36,649 nt of DNA from Sphingomonadaceae bacterium 3R27E2-A (GCA_005503165.1 SCNT01000043.1:1-36649); one strand, 5' to 3'; counted from the first letter of the stretch, positions 15,787 to 24,450 are shown. A program made the numbers and translations. Notes: a model not told the origin generated them from the sequence alone.

Positions 15787-15920
15787 TCCTCCCTGTCGCG
15801 AAGCGATGGGGAGGGGGGACCGCCGCGAAGCGGTGGTGGAGGGGCGGAAACGTCGCGCCCTTGCCCCTCCGTCAGCGGCTACGCCGCTGCCACCTCCCCA
15901 TGGCTTCGCCACAGGGAGGA
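15787..15920. repeat. GC-rich hairpin repeat, copy A (CTCCCTGTCGCGAAGCGATGG type)
   Basis: The segment begins TCCTCCCTGTCGCGAAGCGA and ends in its near complement (CATGGCTTCGCCACAGGGAGGA), so the whole unit folds back on itself. Inside are smaller stems such as ACCGCCGCGAAGCGGTGGT and AGCGGCTACGCCGCT. A related unit lies at 36451-36595. Such units occur between genes in sphingomonad genomes (established impression, not searched here). It sits between the serine hydrolase end and the cupin start, both on the minus strand, so it may act as a transcript stabiliser or terminator. Confidence 0.8.
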
Positions 15921-15923
15921 TTT

Positions 15924-17198
15924 TCAGTCGCCCGGCGGCCCCTTGTAGCCCGGCCCGTACACCGCCGCGCGCAAGTCGCGGTGGAGCGTGCCGTCATAAG
16001 GCAGGGTCTGAACGAAGAATACCGCGGTGAGCTTGTTCGCGGGGTCGACCCAGAAGAGCGTCGAGGCCATGCCGTCCCAGAAGAACTCGCCGGTCGCGCC
16101 GCGGCTTTCGTCGACAGTCAGCGGTTGCCCCTTGCGCACGGCGAAGTCGAAGCCGAAGCCTACATGGCCCTTGCTGGGGAGCCACGCCCGTTCATGGATC
16201 GCGGGATCGAGCTGGTCGCTCGCCATCAGCTTGACGGTCGAGGGGTCGAGGATGCGAACGCCGTCCAGCGCGCCGCCGTTCAGCAACATGCGCGCGAAAC
16301 GCTGATAATCGTCGAGCGTCGACGCGAGGCCGAAACCGCCTGGGGTCAGCTTGTGATCCTGAAAGTTCAGGGTACGCGACGTGGCCGCGTCCTGTTGCAC
16401 CATTTTGCCGTCCCGCTTCTCATACATGGCGGCGAAGCGCGGCAACCGCGTGTCGGGCTGGCGCCATGCGGTCTCGGTCATCTTGAGCGGCTCGAAAATA
16501 TGGGTGCGGACATAATCGGCGAAGCGCTGGCCCGAAAGCTTCTCGACCAGCGCCGCCTGCACGTCGACCGCGATGCTATATTCCCACTGCGTGCCCGGCT
16601 GATAGAGCAATGGCACTTTCGCAAGCCGCCGGCTCGCCTCGGACAGCGGGATCGTCAGGGCGAGCGGATCGGCAGCGACATAGGCGCGATGCGCTTCGGT
16701 CGGCCCCGGACCATAGGCGAAGCCCGCGGTATGGCGCAGAATGTCGCGCACCGTGATCGGCCGGTCGAGGGGGCGATAGAAGACGTCGCCGGCACGATCG
16801 GTGCCGCCATAGACCTGCATATCCTTATATTCGGGGAGATAATGGGCCAGCGGGTCGTCGAGGCGGAAATGGCCCTTCTCCCACAACTGCATCAGCGCAA
16901 CCCCGGTCACCGGCTTGGTCATCGAATAGATTTGCGCGATCGTATCGCGCGCCATCGGGCGGTTCGCGGCGCGGTCGGCCAGCCCGGCGCTGCCATAATA
17001 GACCTCGCGCCCGTCCTGCCACACCAGCGCCGACACCCCCACCGCGCGGTCGCTGGCGATCATCTGCGCCAGCGCGGCGTCGATGCGCACCTTGTCGATC
17101 CTTACGGCTTCGACCTGCGCCGCCTCCGGAGGAGCGGGCGAGGCGACGGCGGCGGGCGCCGCCGCCAGCAGGCCCAGGGCGATCAGTGAAGCGCGCAT
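15924..17198 (-). CDS. Class C beta-lactamase-fold serine hydrolase
   Basis: A 424-residue exported enzyme with a signal peptide ending AAVAS. The nucleophile motif S-x-x-K is SMTK (Ser92, Lys95) in IAQIYSMTKPVTGV. The second motif reads Y-S-I (207-209), an esterase-like variant of Y-x-N, and a W-D-G in FFWDGMASTLFWVD takes the place of the K-T-G/H-x-G strand. Together these fit the large EstB/PBP-like family of periplasmic esterases and peptidases rather than a true AmpC. The substrate is unknown. It is a single gene, with a 103-bp gap to DUF389 upstream and a hairpin repeat directly after its stop. Confidence 0.87.
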   Translation of the reverse strand: MRASLIALGLLAAAPAAVASPAPPEAAQVEAVRIDKVRIDAALAQMIASDRAVGVSALVWQDGREVYYGSAGLADRAANRPMARDTIAQIYSMTKPVTGVALMQLWEKGHFRLDDPLAHYLPEYKDMQVYGGTDRAGDVFYRPLDRPITVRDILRHTAGFAYGPGPTEAHRAYVAADPLALTIPLSEASRRLAKVPLLYQPGTQWEYSIAVDVQAALVEKLSGQRFADYVRTHIFEPLKMTETAWRQPDTRLPRFAAMYEKRDGKMVQQDAATSRTLNFQDHKLTPGGFGLASTLDDYQRFARMLLNGGALDGVRILDPSTVKLMASDQLDPAIHERAWLPSKGHVGFGFDFAVRKGQPLTVDESRGATGEFFWDGMASTLFWVDPANKLTAVFFVQTLPYDGTLHRDLRAAVYGPGYKGPPGD

Positions 17199-17301
17199 GG
17201 TCCGTCTCCCGTCCGTCGGCCGCCGGTCGCGGCTCTGTCGCGAGAAGAGCGCAGCAGCGCCCGCGCGTCAATGGCGCGCGCCGTCTGAATTGCCCTGCAG
17301 C

Positions 17302-18666
17302 CTAGGGCGTTGCCGTTTCCCCGCTTGCCGCCTCGTCGGTCGCCGCATCGCTCAGCGCCCCGTTCTGGATCAGCCATTGCGGATAATTCGCCTGGACCGA
17401 CGCCATGATGCGGTCGATCGCGGCGGCGACCTGTTCGCCCTCGGCCTCGCGGTCGCGCTGGACGATGACGCGGCGCGCCTGCGCGTCTACAAGCACGCGG
17501 GCGCGCGGCACCAGTTCGCCCACGGTCAGCCCGGCGATAATGTCGCGGCTATCGCCTTCGCGCTGTTCGAGCGTAGTGATGCGGCGGTTGAGCTGTTCCT
17601 CGACCTGCGCCGCGGCGTTGGTCTGCTGCCGCAGCTGGACGATGCTGACCCGCACCGACCGCTTCAGCCGCCGTTGCACCTGGCGCGCGAGATCGGGGTT
17701 GAGCTGGGCCGCATAGCGGTCGACCAGCACGACGCCGTCGACCGCGACATTGTCGCCCTCCATCCGGACGTTCAGGCTGTCGACGCGGTCGCTGGGGTCG
17801 AGCAAGCGGTCGAGTTCGGTCTGCACCGCGTTGCGCGCGCCGATCTCGCGCACGATGGCGTTGAGCGAGAGCGCCAGCGGGATCGACAGCACGCCCAGCG
17901 TGACGATGATCCCCGCGGCCTGCATCGCCGTATGCTGCGGGGTCAACGACGGGCCAAATTTGTTGATCCGCGCGACGAGCGTCGCAGCGAAGGCGATGGC
18001 GAGCGTATTGGTCAGGAAGAGCAGAGCCGAGCCGAGCGCGAAGTCGAACCGCCCGGTGGCGAGGCCGAAGCCGATCGTCGACAGAGGGGGTACGAGCGCG
18101 GTGGCGATCGCGACACCGACCATTACCCCCGACAGCTTTCGCATGATGGCATAGACGCCGGCGATCCCGCCGACGACCGCGACGCCGAGATCGAGCAAGG
18201 TCGGCTGGGTGCGCGCCCGAAGCTCCGGGGTGACGTCGTTGATCGGCGATAGCCAGATGATCAGCATCGCGACGATCACCGCGACCGCCATCCCCGCAGC
18301 CATTGTGCCGAGCGAGCGCTTGATCAGATTGCTTTCGAGCGTCGCGAGCCCGAAGCCGACGCCCATGATCGGGCCGAGCAGCGGGGAGACGAGCATCGCG
18401 CCGATGACCACCGCGGTCGAGCTTTGCAGCAGGCCGAGCGTCGCAATCGCCGCCGACAGCGTGATCAGCAGCAGGAATTTCTGGTTGAGCCGCGCGTCGC
18501 GCGCCACGCTGGCAAGGATCAGTGCGCGGCCGTGGACGTCCTCGTCGCCGATGCCATTGTCGTCATCGTCGGTTTCGCGGCCGGGCCCGGGGCGCGCGGA
18601 CCGGCGACCACCGGCGTTGAACGGTGCGTCGCCCAGTCCGGGCACTCCGGGATGGTTGCCGGCCAT
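17302..18666 (-). CDS. DUF389 family integral membrane protein
   Basis: A 454-residue protein. A charged N-terminus of about 50 residues (with [21 protein letters not shown]) is followed by six or so helices containing the family's hallmark [22 protein letters not shown] and [22 protein letters not shown], then a helix near 245-265. The last 180 residues are a soluble, BON-like or coiled domain ([20 protein letters not shown]). The family (TIGR00341/TIGR00271-like) is widespread and of unknown function, with transport suspected. It starts 12 bases after etfA, so it may be transcribed with etfBA, although no functional link is known. Confidence 0.85.
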   Translation of the reverse strand: MAGNHPGVPGLGDAPFNAGGRRSARPGPGRETDDDDNGIGDEDVHGRALILASVARDARLNQKFLLLITLSAAIATLGLLQSSTAVVIGAMLVSPLLGPIMGVGFGLATLESNLIKRSLGTMAAGMAVAVIVAMLIIWLSPINDVTPELRARTQPTLLDLGVAVVGGIAGVYAIMRKLSGVMVGVAIATALVPPLSTIGFGLATGRFDFALGSALLFLTNTLAIAFAATLVARINKFGPSLTPQHTAMQAAGIIVTLGVLSIPLALSLNAIVREIGARNAVQTELDRLLDPSDRVDSLNVRMEGDNVAVDGVVLVDRYAAQLNPDLARQVQRRLKRSVRVSIVQLRQQTNAAAQVEEQLNRRITTLEQREGDSRDIIAGLTVGELVPRARVLVDAQARRVIVQRDREAEGEQVAAAIDRIMASVQANYPQWLIQNGALSDAATDEAASGETATP

Positions 18667-18678
18667 GGCGGCGGAGGC

Positions 18679-19608
18679 TTAGATCTTCCCGGTCAGTTCG
18701 GGCACGGCGCTGAACAGGTCGGCGACGAGGCCGAAGTCGGCGACCTGGAAGATTGGCGCGTCCTCGTCTTTGTTGATCGCGACGATCGTCTTCGAATCCT
18801 TCATGCCGGCGAGGTGCTGGATCGCGCCCGAGATGCCGATCGCGAAATAGACTTCCGGCGCGACGATCTTGCCCGTCTGGCCGACCTGATAGTCGTTGGG
18901 GACATAGCCCGCATCGACCGCGGCGCGCGAAGCCCCGAGCGCGGCGCCGAGCTTGTCGGCGAGCGGCACGATGACCTCTTCATATTTCTCACTCGAACCC
19001 AGTGCACGGCCGCCCGACACGATGATCTTGGCCGAGGTGAGTTCGGGACGATCCTGCTTGGCGATTTCGGCGCCGACGAAGCTCGAGATGCCGGCGTCGC
19101 TACCGCCGCCGACGGCTTCGATGCTGCCCGAACCGCCCGAGGTCGCGGCCTTGTCGAACGCGGTGCCGCGCACGGTCAGGACGAGCTTGGCGTCCGACGA
19201 TTCGACGGTCGCGATGGCGTTGCCGGCGTAGATCGGGCGCGTGAAGCTCTTCTCGCCCTCGACCGACAGGATTTCCGAAATCTGCATCACGTCGAGCAAA
19301 GCGGCGACGCGCGGCGCAATATTCTTGCCGGTCGTCGTCGCAGGCGCAAGGAACGCATCGTGCGAGCTCATCAGATCGGCGATCAGCGGCGCGACATTTT
19401 CGGGCAGATTGTGGCCGAAGGCGGCGTTGTCGGCGACATGGACCTTGCCAACGCCGGCGATTTCCGACGCCGCCCTGGCGACACCATCGACGCCTTCGCC
19501 GGCGACGAGCAGATGGACTTCGCCGAGCTTCGACGCGGCGGTGACCACCGCGAGCGTGGCGTCCTTGACGGCGCTGCCGTCATGTTCGACCCAAACCAGA
19601 GTTTTCAT
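18679..19608 (-). CDS. etfA: Electron transfer flavoprotein, alpha subunit
   Basis: A 309-residue alpha subunit, about the usual length. The N-terminal domain ([19 protein letters not shown]) pairs with the beta subunit; the C-terminal domain carries the FAD site, seen as [60 protein letters not shown] and [16 protein letters not shown] accepts electrons from acyl-CoA and other dehydrogenases in the cytosol and passes them to ETF-ubiquinone oxidoreductase. It follows etfB with an ATGA overlap, the standard arrangement for equal expression of the two subunits. Confidence 0.97.
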   Translation of the reverse strand: MKTLVWVEHDGSAVKDATLAVVTAASKLGEVHLLVAGEGVDGVARAASEIAGVGKVHVADNAAFGHNLPENVAPLIADLMSSHDAFLAPATTTGKNIAPRVAALLDVMQISEILSVEGEKSFTRPIYAGNAIATVESSDAKLVLTVRGTAFDKAATSGGSGSIEAVGGGSDAGISSFVGAEIAKQDRPELTSAKIIVSGGRALGSSEKYEEVIVPLADKLGAALGASRAAVDAGYVPNDYQVGQTGKIVAPEVYFAIGISGAIQHLAGMKDSKTIVAINKDEDAPIFQVADFGLVADLFSAVPELTGKI

Positions 19609-20354
19609 GAGTGCACTCCCATCGCCTTCAGCTTGGCAACCAGTTCATCGACGTCGGCGACCTTGATGCCCGCCGAGCGGGCGGCGGGTTCGCTAACCTT
19701 GACCACCTTGACGCGAGGGCTCGTGTCGACGCCGTAATCGGCGGGGGTCTTGGTATCGAGCGGCTTCGACTTCGCCTTCATGATGTTCGGCAGCGACGCG
19801 TAGCGCGGCTCGTTGAGGCGAAGGTCGGTGGTGACGATCGCGGGAAGCCTGAGCTTCACGGTCTCGAGGCCGCCGTCGACTTCGCGGGTGACGTTGACGC
19901 TGTCGCCGTCGACGTTGACCGCGCTGGCGAAGGTGCCCTGCGCCCAGCCGGTGAGCGCGGCGAGCATCTGGCCGGTCTGGTTGTTGTCGTCGTCGATCGC
20001 CTGCTTGCCGAGGATCACCAGCCCGGGCTGCTCGGCGTCAGCGATGGCTTTCAGGATCTTGGCGATCGCCAGCGGCTCGACCGCATCGTCGGTCTGCACC
20101 AGGATCGCGCGGTCGGCGCCCATGGCGAGCGCGGTGCGCAGCGTTTCCTGCGCCTTCGCCGGGCCGATCGACACCGCGACGATCTCGGTCGCGACGCCCT
20201 TTTCCTTGAGGCGGATCGCTTCTTCGACACCGATCTCGTCGAACGGGTTCATCGACATCTTCACATTGGCCAGGTCGACGCCGGTGCCGTCGGACTTCAC
20301 CCGCGGCTTGACGTTGTAATCGAGCACCCGCTTGACGGGGACGAGGATTTTCAT
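19605..20354 (-). CDS. etfB: Electron transfer flavoprotein, beta subunit
   Basis: The start is ATG at 20354 ([19 protein letters not shown]), with GAGGAG about a dozen bases upstream; the open frame extends 11 codons more, but the family N-terminus begins here. 249 residues, normal size. The beta signature and AMP-binding region appear as [16 protein letters not shown] and [30 protein letters not shown], followed by [35 protein letters not shown]. It forms a heterodimer with EtfA. Bases 20398-20419, about 45-65 upstream, form a near-perfect palindrome that is likely its operator. Confidence 0.97.
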   Translation of the reverse strand: MKILVPVKRVLDYNVKPRVKSDGTGVDLANVKMSMNPFDEIGVEEAIRLKEKGVATEIVAVSIGPAKAQETLRTALAMGADRAILVQTDDAVEPLAIAKILKAIADAEQPGLVILGKQAIDDDNNQTGQMLAALTGWAQGTFASAVNVDGDSVNVTREVDGGLETVKLRLPAIVTTDLRLNEPRYASLPNIMKAKSKPLDTKTPADYGVDTSPRVKVVKVSEPAARSAGIKVADVDELVAKLKAMGVHS

Positions 20355-20397
20355 GGCTTTTAAAGCTCCTCTCGAAAAATTGTGCACCGCGCCATAA

Positions 20398-20419
20398 TTG
20401 GCGTTTACGTAAACGTCAA
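20398..20419. promoter_or_regulatory. 22-bp near-perfect palindrome upstream of etfB, candidate operator
   Basis: The core CGTTTACGTAAACG (20402-20415) is a perfect 14-bp palindrome, and pairing extends outward to TTG / CAA at the ends, with one mismatch (20401 against 20416): 10 of 11 base pairs match. It lies 44 bases upstream of the etfB start, where a repressor or MerR-type activator would act. The ACGTAAACGT-like core resembles motifs reported for LiuR-type regulators of branched-chain and fatty acid catabolism in proteobacteria, which include etf genes; that link is from memory. No regulator gene is in the window. Confidence 0.65.
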
Positions 20420-20426
20420 CCTAGCT

Positions 20427-20579
20427 CCTCTCCCCTTGGGGGAGAGGATAGGGAGACTTGGCAGCTTGCTGCCTAGTCGGACTTGGTGAGGGTCCGCGAC
20501 GTTGGTGGCCCTCACCCAGCTTCGACCAGCGAACAAGTTCGCAAGTCTTCGCAACCCTCTCCCCCAGGGGGAGAGGGAA
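20427..20579. repeat. GC-rich double-hairpin repeat of a second kind, between etfB and sucC
   Basis: The unit opens with CCTCTCCCCTTGGGGGAGAGG and closes with CCCTCTCCCCCAGGGGGAGAGGG, each a perfect local hairpin, and the two outer arms can also pair with each other. Inside, GGTGAGGGTCC and GGCCCTCACCC pair, as do GAACAAGTTC-type half-sites. The sequence differs from the CTCCCTGTCGCGAAG repeat elsewhere in the window. It starts seven bases beyond the etfB palindrome and ends just after the sucC stop, so it probably separates the sucC transcript from etfBA and protects the sucC 3' end. Confidence 0.75.
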
Positions 20580-20583
20580 TATC

Positions 20584-21789
20584 TCAAGCCGCGCGAACCT
20601 CGGCGACGATCTTCTTTGCCGCGTCGCCCAGATCGTTGGCCGCGACGATCGGCAGACCCGAATTGGCAAGGATGTCCTTGCCCTGCTGGACGTTGGTGCC
20701 TTCGAGGCGAACGACGAGCGGAACGCCCAGATTCACTTCCTTCGCCGCGGCGACGATGCCCTCGGCGATGATGTCGCATTTCATGATGCCGCCGAAGATG
20801 TTGACGAGGATGCCCTTCACCGCGGGATCCTTTAGGATGATCTTGAACGCCGCGGTGACCTTTTCCTTGCTCGCGCCGCCGCCGACATCGAGGAAGTTGG
20901 CGGGGAATTCGCCGTTGAGCTTGATGATGTCCATCGTCGCCATCGCGAGGCCGGCGCCATTGACCATGCAGCCGATGTTGCCGTCGAGCTTGATATAGGC
21001 GAGGTCATATTCCGACGCCTCCACCTCGGCCGGGTCTTCCTCGGTCAGGTCGCGCAGCGCGGCGATATCCTTGTGGCGGAACATCGCATTGCCGTCGAAG
21101 CCCAATTTGGCGTCGAGCACCAGCAGCTCGTCGCCGATCGCGCCTTCGCAGACGGCGAGCGGGTTGATCTCGATCTGCTCGGCGTCGGTCGCGAGGAAGG
21201 CGTCGTAAAGGCCCGCGAGCACTTTCGCCGCCTGCTTGGCGAGGTCGCCCGAAAGTTCGAGCGCCGCGGCAACGCTGCGGCCGTGGTGCGGCATCAGGCC
21301 GGTGGCGGGATCGATCGTGATCGTGTGGATCTTGTCGGGCGTGTTGTGCGCGACGGTCTCGATGTCCATGCCGCCCTCGGTCGAGGCGACGACCGCGATG
21401 CGGCTGGTGGCGCGGTCGACGAGCAGCGCCAGATAGAATTCCTGCTTAATGTCCGCGCCGTCGGTGATGTAGAGGCGGTTGACCTGCTTGCCGGCCTCGC
21501 CGGTCTGGATCGTCACCAGCGTGTTGCCCAGCATGTCCTTGGCATGCGCTTCGACTTCCTCGAGCGTCTTGGCGAGACGGACACCGCCCTTGGCGTCGGG
21601 GCCGAGTTCCTTGAACTTGCCCTTGCCGCGGCCGCCCGCGTGGATCTGCGACTTCACGACATAGAGCGGCCCGGGCAGCTGCTTCGCGGCGGCGACCGCT
21701 TCCTCGACGCTCATCGCGGCGATGCCCTTGGGGATCGCAACGCCGAATTTCGCGAGCAGTTCTTTCGCCTGATATTCGTGGATGTTCAT
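20584..21789 (-). CDS. sucC: Succinyl-CoA synthetase (ADP-forming), beta subunit
   Basis: The start is ATG at 21789 ([17 protein letters not shown]), the universal SucC opening; the frame continues 19 codons upstream but those are not part of the family. 401 residues, slightly above the usual 388-399. The ATP-grasp nucleotide part shows [20 protein letters not shown], then [25 protein letters not shown] and the C-terminal Rossmann portion [20 protein letters not shown] and [17 protein letters not shown]. It joins with SucD to make succinate and ATP from succinyl-CoA in the TCA cycle. sucD is not adjacent here; the neighbour is etfBA. Confidence 0.97.
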   Translation of the reverse strand: MNIHEYQAKELLAKFGVAIPKGIAAMSVEEAVAAAKQLPGPLYVVKSQIHAGGRGKGKFKELGPDAKGGVRLAKTLEEVEAHAKDMLGNTLVTIQTGEAGKQVNRLYITDGADIKQEFYLALLVDRATSRIAVVASTEGGMDIETVAHNTPDKIHTITIDPATGLMPHHGRSVAAALELSGDLAKQAAKVLAGLYDAFLATDAEQIEINPLAVCEGAIGDELLVLDAKLGFDGNAMFRHKDIAALRDLTEEDPAEVEASEYDLAYIKLDGNIGCMVNGAGLAMATMDIIKLNGEFPANFLDVGGGASKEKVTAAFKIILKDPAVKGILVNIFGGIMKCDIIAEGIVAAAKEVNLGVPLVVRLEGTNVQQGKDILANSGLPIVAANDLGDAAKKIVAEVRAA

Positions 21790-21903
21790 GAGGTCTGCCG
21801 GGCCTTTCGACTCTGGAGCGGGAGATAATCGGCGCCGCCTAAGCACAAGTTGCCGGGCGTGGCTACCCCTTGGTTCCGCTAGCGCGGCGACAGATTTTCT
21901 ACC

Positions 21904-22215
21904 CTAGCGAAAAGCGCAGACCGCCGCCGAGCTGGTCGTCACCGCCAATATCTCGGCATCCTTGAGCGCGCGCACCTTGTGCAGGAACTGGTCGAGCGAC
22001 AGGTCCGCGATCCGCCTGTCCTTGAGGCTGCCGAGCGCCGACAGGCGGCGCAGCTGGAGCAGCGAGAGCCGGTCGACCATGCGTTCGGCCATGCACGCCG
22101 ACATCGGCGCCGACAGGCCGGCATCGTGGAGGCCATTGCGCAGCCGCGTCTCGGGCGTCGCGCAGCCCGCCAGCGCCAGCGCGGCAAGCATCGGGATCAG
22201 CGCCAGTTTTTTCAT
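21904..22215 (-). CDS. Small lipoprotein, 103 aa, function unknown
   Basis: From ATG at 22215 the product begins MKKLALIPMLAALALAGC, a textbook lipoprotein signal with lipobox LAGC. The mature part is mostly helical and charged, with two repeats-like Arg/Leu stretches (VDRLSLLQLRRLSALGSLKDRR) and ending AAVCAFR. The start lies only four bases after the stop of the serine hydrolase upstream, so both are on one transcript. I recognise no family. A role at the outer membrane or periplasm, together with the hydrolase, is inferred only from position. Confidence 0.75.
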   Translation of the reverse strand: MKKLALIPMLAALALAGCATPETRLRNGLHDAGLSAPMSACMAERMVDRLSLLQLRRLSALGSLKDRRIADLSLDQFLHKVRALKDAEILAVTTSSAAVCAFR

Positions 22216-22219
22216 CGCC

Positions 22220-23368
22220 CTACTTTCCATGATACTCCGCCACCGCGCGCGACACCGACTGCATCGTCGCCATGCGCGCGGGCACCGGCGAGCTTGCCTC
22301 GCCCATCAGCACGACGATCGCATAGCGCGTGCCGTCGGGCGCGGTGGCGATGCCGATGTCGTTGTAGCCGACGGTCATGCCCTTGTAATCCTGCCCCGTG
22401 CCCGTCTTGTGGAGGAAGGTCCAGCCGGCGGGGAGCCCGGCCTTCAGCCGCTGCGGTCCGCTCTTGGTCCGCGTCATCACGCCCAGCAGATATTGCGTCG
22501 ATTCGGGCGAGAGCAATGCGCCGCGCGCCAGCCTGGTCAGCGCGTTCGCGATCGCCGCGGGGCTCGCGCCGTCGGGCGGATCGGCGCGATAGGCGTCCAT
22601 CGCCGCCTTGCGCGTCGCTTCGGGCACCGCCGCACGCGCCGCCTGGAAGCTGCGGCCGACCGAATAGCTCTGCTGCCATTTGAGCCCCGCCGCGCCCGCC
22701 TGGAGCAGCCGCTCGCCGGGGCCGAAGCGAATCGCGCCCAGATCCTTCTTGTCGATGAAGCGGCGCACCGCGTCGGGGCCGCCGACTGTCCGCAGCAGGC
22801 TGTCGTTCGCGGTATTGTCGCTCTGGGTGATCGCGGTCTCGATCAGCTCGCGCACGGTCATCGTCACCGAGCCCTGCGCCTGGACGCGCCCGGCGATCGG
22901 CTGGTGGAACAGGGTCAGATCCTCGGGCCCGATGCGCACATTCTGGTCGAGTCGCAGCCTGCCGTTGTCGACTGCGTCGAGCACGGCGAGCGCGACCCAC
23001 AGCTTCGACACGCTCTGCTGGGGGAAGAGTTCATTGCCGCGCTGGGTCAGCGTCCATTCGCCGTCGATGCGCTGCACCGCGATGCCGGTCTTGCCCGGGA
23101 ACGCCTTCCAGATCTGGAACAGGCGATCGTCGAGCCCCGGCGGCGGGCGACGAAAACCGGGATCGGCGGGCAACTGCGGCGCGGGTGTCGAACTGCGCAC
23201 CGGCGGGCCGATGGGGACGGTGACCGCGCCCGCACCCGTGCGCGCCGGCTGGGGCTGGGCCTGCTCCCGCGGCGCGGGAACGATCGCCGCGCTGCTGACG
23301 CATCCGGCGAGCACGATGGCGCTCGCCCCCATGGCGAGCAGATGCCTGCCCGAAACCTTGACCTTCAT
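22220..23368 (-). CDS. Class A beta-lactamase-fold serine hydrolase, lipoprotein
   Basis: A 382-residue protein with lipoprotein signal (IVLAGC, Cys23) and a Pro-rich linker to about residue 75. The penicillin-binding fold follows: S-x-x-K is SVSK (Ser119, Lys122), S-D-N at 183-185 and K-T-G at 321-323 in HKTGTGQDYKG. The distance between S-D-N and K-T-G is about 40 residues longer than in TEM-like enzymes, with an insert around 205-245. The deacylating Glu-x-x-x-Asn of the omega loop is not evident: Glu250 is near the right place, but Lys stands where Asn is expected. It may therefore be a peptidoglycan or peptide hydrolase rather than a beta-lactamase. It is encoded just upstream of a small lipoprotein. 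Confidence 0.82.
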   Translation of the reverse strand: MKVKVSGRHLLAMGASAIVLAGCVSSAAIVPAPREQAQPQPARTGAGAVTVPIGPPVRSSTPAPQLPADPGFRRPPPGLDDRLFQIWKAFPGKTGIAVQRIDGEWTLTQRGNELFPQQSVSKLWVALAVLDAVDNGRLRLDQNVRIGPEDLTLFHQPIAGRVQAQGSVTMTVRELIETAITQSDNTANDSLLRTVGGPDAVRRFIDKKDLGAIRFGPGERLLQAGAAGLKWQQSYSVGRSFQAARAAVPEATRKAAMDAYRADPPDGASPAAIANALTRLARGALLSPESTQYLLGVMTRTKSGPQRLKAGLPAGWTFLHKTGTGQDYKGMTVGYNDIGIATAPDGTRYAIVVLMGEASSPVPARMATMQSVSRAVAEYHGK

Positions 23369-23509
23369 TCCAACCCCGCGACTGCGACCATCATTGCGTC
23401 CCCCGGCCCTATTCGGCCGACACGGATCGTCCCGCAGGCAGGATGCGGCGACCAGTGCTTTGCGACGAACGATTCCATGCGCGCGATGAGCGGCCGAACC
23501 TTCGGGAGA

Positions 23510-24190
23510 TCAGGGCGCGGGCTTGCCCCGGACGAGGTCGGGGAAAAGCCGCTTCAGCGCCGCAAGCTTGGGCGCGTCCCAGGTCAGGATATAGCCGTTC
23601 TTGGGATTCTTGCGCATGAAGTCCTGATGCAGCGGCTCGGCCCGATAAAACGCCTTATAGGGCTCGATCGGCACGACGATCGGCCTGGCGAAATATTTGC
23701 CCTTGCCGATCTGCGCCAGATAGGCGGTCGCGACCTGGCGCTGCGTCGCGTCCATGGGCACGATCGCGGCGCGATATTGCGGTCCGCGGTCGGGGCCCTG
23801 GCGGTCCTTGAGCGTCGGGTCGGCGATCACCGAGAAGAGCACGCGCAGCAAGGTGCCGTAGCTCACCTGGCTCGGGTCATAGACGATGCGCACCGCTTCG
23901 GCATGGCCCGACTTGCCGTCGTGGGTGAGCTCATATTTCGCGGTCGCCTTGCTGCCGCCATGATAGCCCGATTCGACCGAGATCACGCCCTTCACATGGG
24001 CGAAGACGCCCTCGACGCCCCAGAAACAGCCGCCCGCGAGGACGGCGGTCGCCTTTTTGCCGGGGACCGCGGGATCGACGGCCGCGGCCGGCAGCTTGAC
24101 GACGCTTTCGGCGCTCGCGGCGGGCGGCGCGCATTGCGCGACCAGTATCGCGGCCAGCGCTGCGCCCAGCGAACGCCGCGCGGGGGTCAT
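23510..24190 (-). CDS. msrA: Peptide-methionine (S)-S-oxide reductase, exported
   Basis: Start ATG at 24190 overlaps the stop of a 35-codon gene as ATGA. The 226-residue product has an N-terminal signal peptide (RRSLGAALAAILVAQCAPPAASA) and the MsrA domain: AVLAGGCFWGVEGVF with catalytic Cys55, SGYHGGSKATAKYE, GHAEAVRIVYDPS and DRGPQYRAAIV. It reduces S-methionine sulfoxide in proteins, here in the periplasm. The usual resolving cysteines near the C-terminus are absent; the other cysteine, Cys20, lies in the signal peptide. It therefore probably uses an external thiol donor or partner. The upstream open frame to 24454 is not supported by a ribosome site. Confidence 0.93.
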   Translation of the reverse strand: MTPARRSLGAALAAILVAQCAPPAASAESVVKLPAAAVDPAVPGKKATAVLAGGCFWGVEGVFAHVKGVISVESGYHGGSKATAKYELTHDGKSGHAEAVRIVYDPSQVSYGTLLRVLFSVIADPTLKDRQGPDRGPQYRAAIVPMDATQRQVATAYLAQIGKGKYFARPIVVPIEPYKAFYRAEPLHQDFMRKNPKNGYILTWDAPKLAALKRLFPDLVRGKPAP

Positions 24191-24294
24191 AGCACCATCG
24201 CGAGCGCGGGCTGCTGCGTCATGACGAAGACGGCGCCGATCGCGAAGCCGGCGAGCATGGTCAAGAACCAGTCGGAGCGAAGCATGGAGAGCAT
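24187..24294 (-). CDS. 35-aa single-helix membrane protein, coupled to msrA
   Basis: A small gene from ATG at 24294 (a second ATG in frame at 24285), with AGGA about seven bases upstream. The product starts MLSMLRSDWFLTMLAGFAIG and ends ALAMVL; one hydrophobic helix spans roughly residues 10-28. Its stop overlaps the msrA start as ATGA, the same coupling seen for subunit pairs. A palindromic regulator-like site lies about 90 bases upstream. I recognise no family. It might anchor or assist the exported MsrA, or serve as a leader peptide that times msrA translation. The small size makes it easy to miss. Confidence 0.6.
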   Translation of the reverse strand: MLSMLRSDWFLTMLAGFAIGAVFVMTQQPALAMVL

Positions 24295-24380
24295 GGGTTG
24301 TTCCTGTCATCTCTTGTCGTTTCGCGGCCAGGGCCGCTTTGGTTACCCCGACTCCATGGCGCGCCCCGAACCATCCGTCA

Positions 24381-24394
24381 GTGATCGCGATCAC
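24381..24394. promoter_or_regulatory. CRP/FNR-like palindrome GTGATCGCGATCAC upstream of the msrA pair
   Basis: A perfect 14-bp palindrome. GTGA-N6-TCAC is the CRP consensus core, and GTGAT-N4-ATCAC is one base per half from the FNR pattern TTGAT-N4-ATCAA. It is 87 bases upstream of the 35-codon gene and the exported msrA, a plausible place for control by a CRP/FNR-family factor. The site is real as sequence; the regulator and its effect are inferred. Confidence 0.5.
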
Positions 24395-24450
24395 CTTTAG
24401 GCAGCAGGCCTTACTTTCCGGTGAACCGGGCTGTCGTGCGGCGTTCACAA

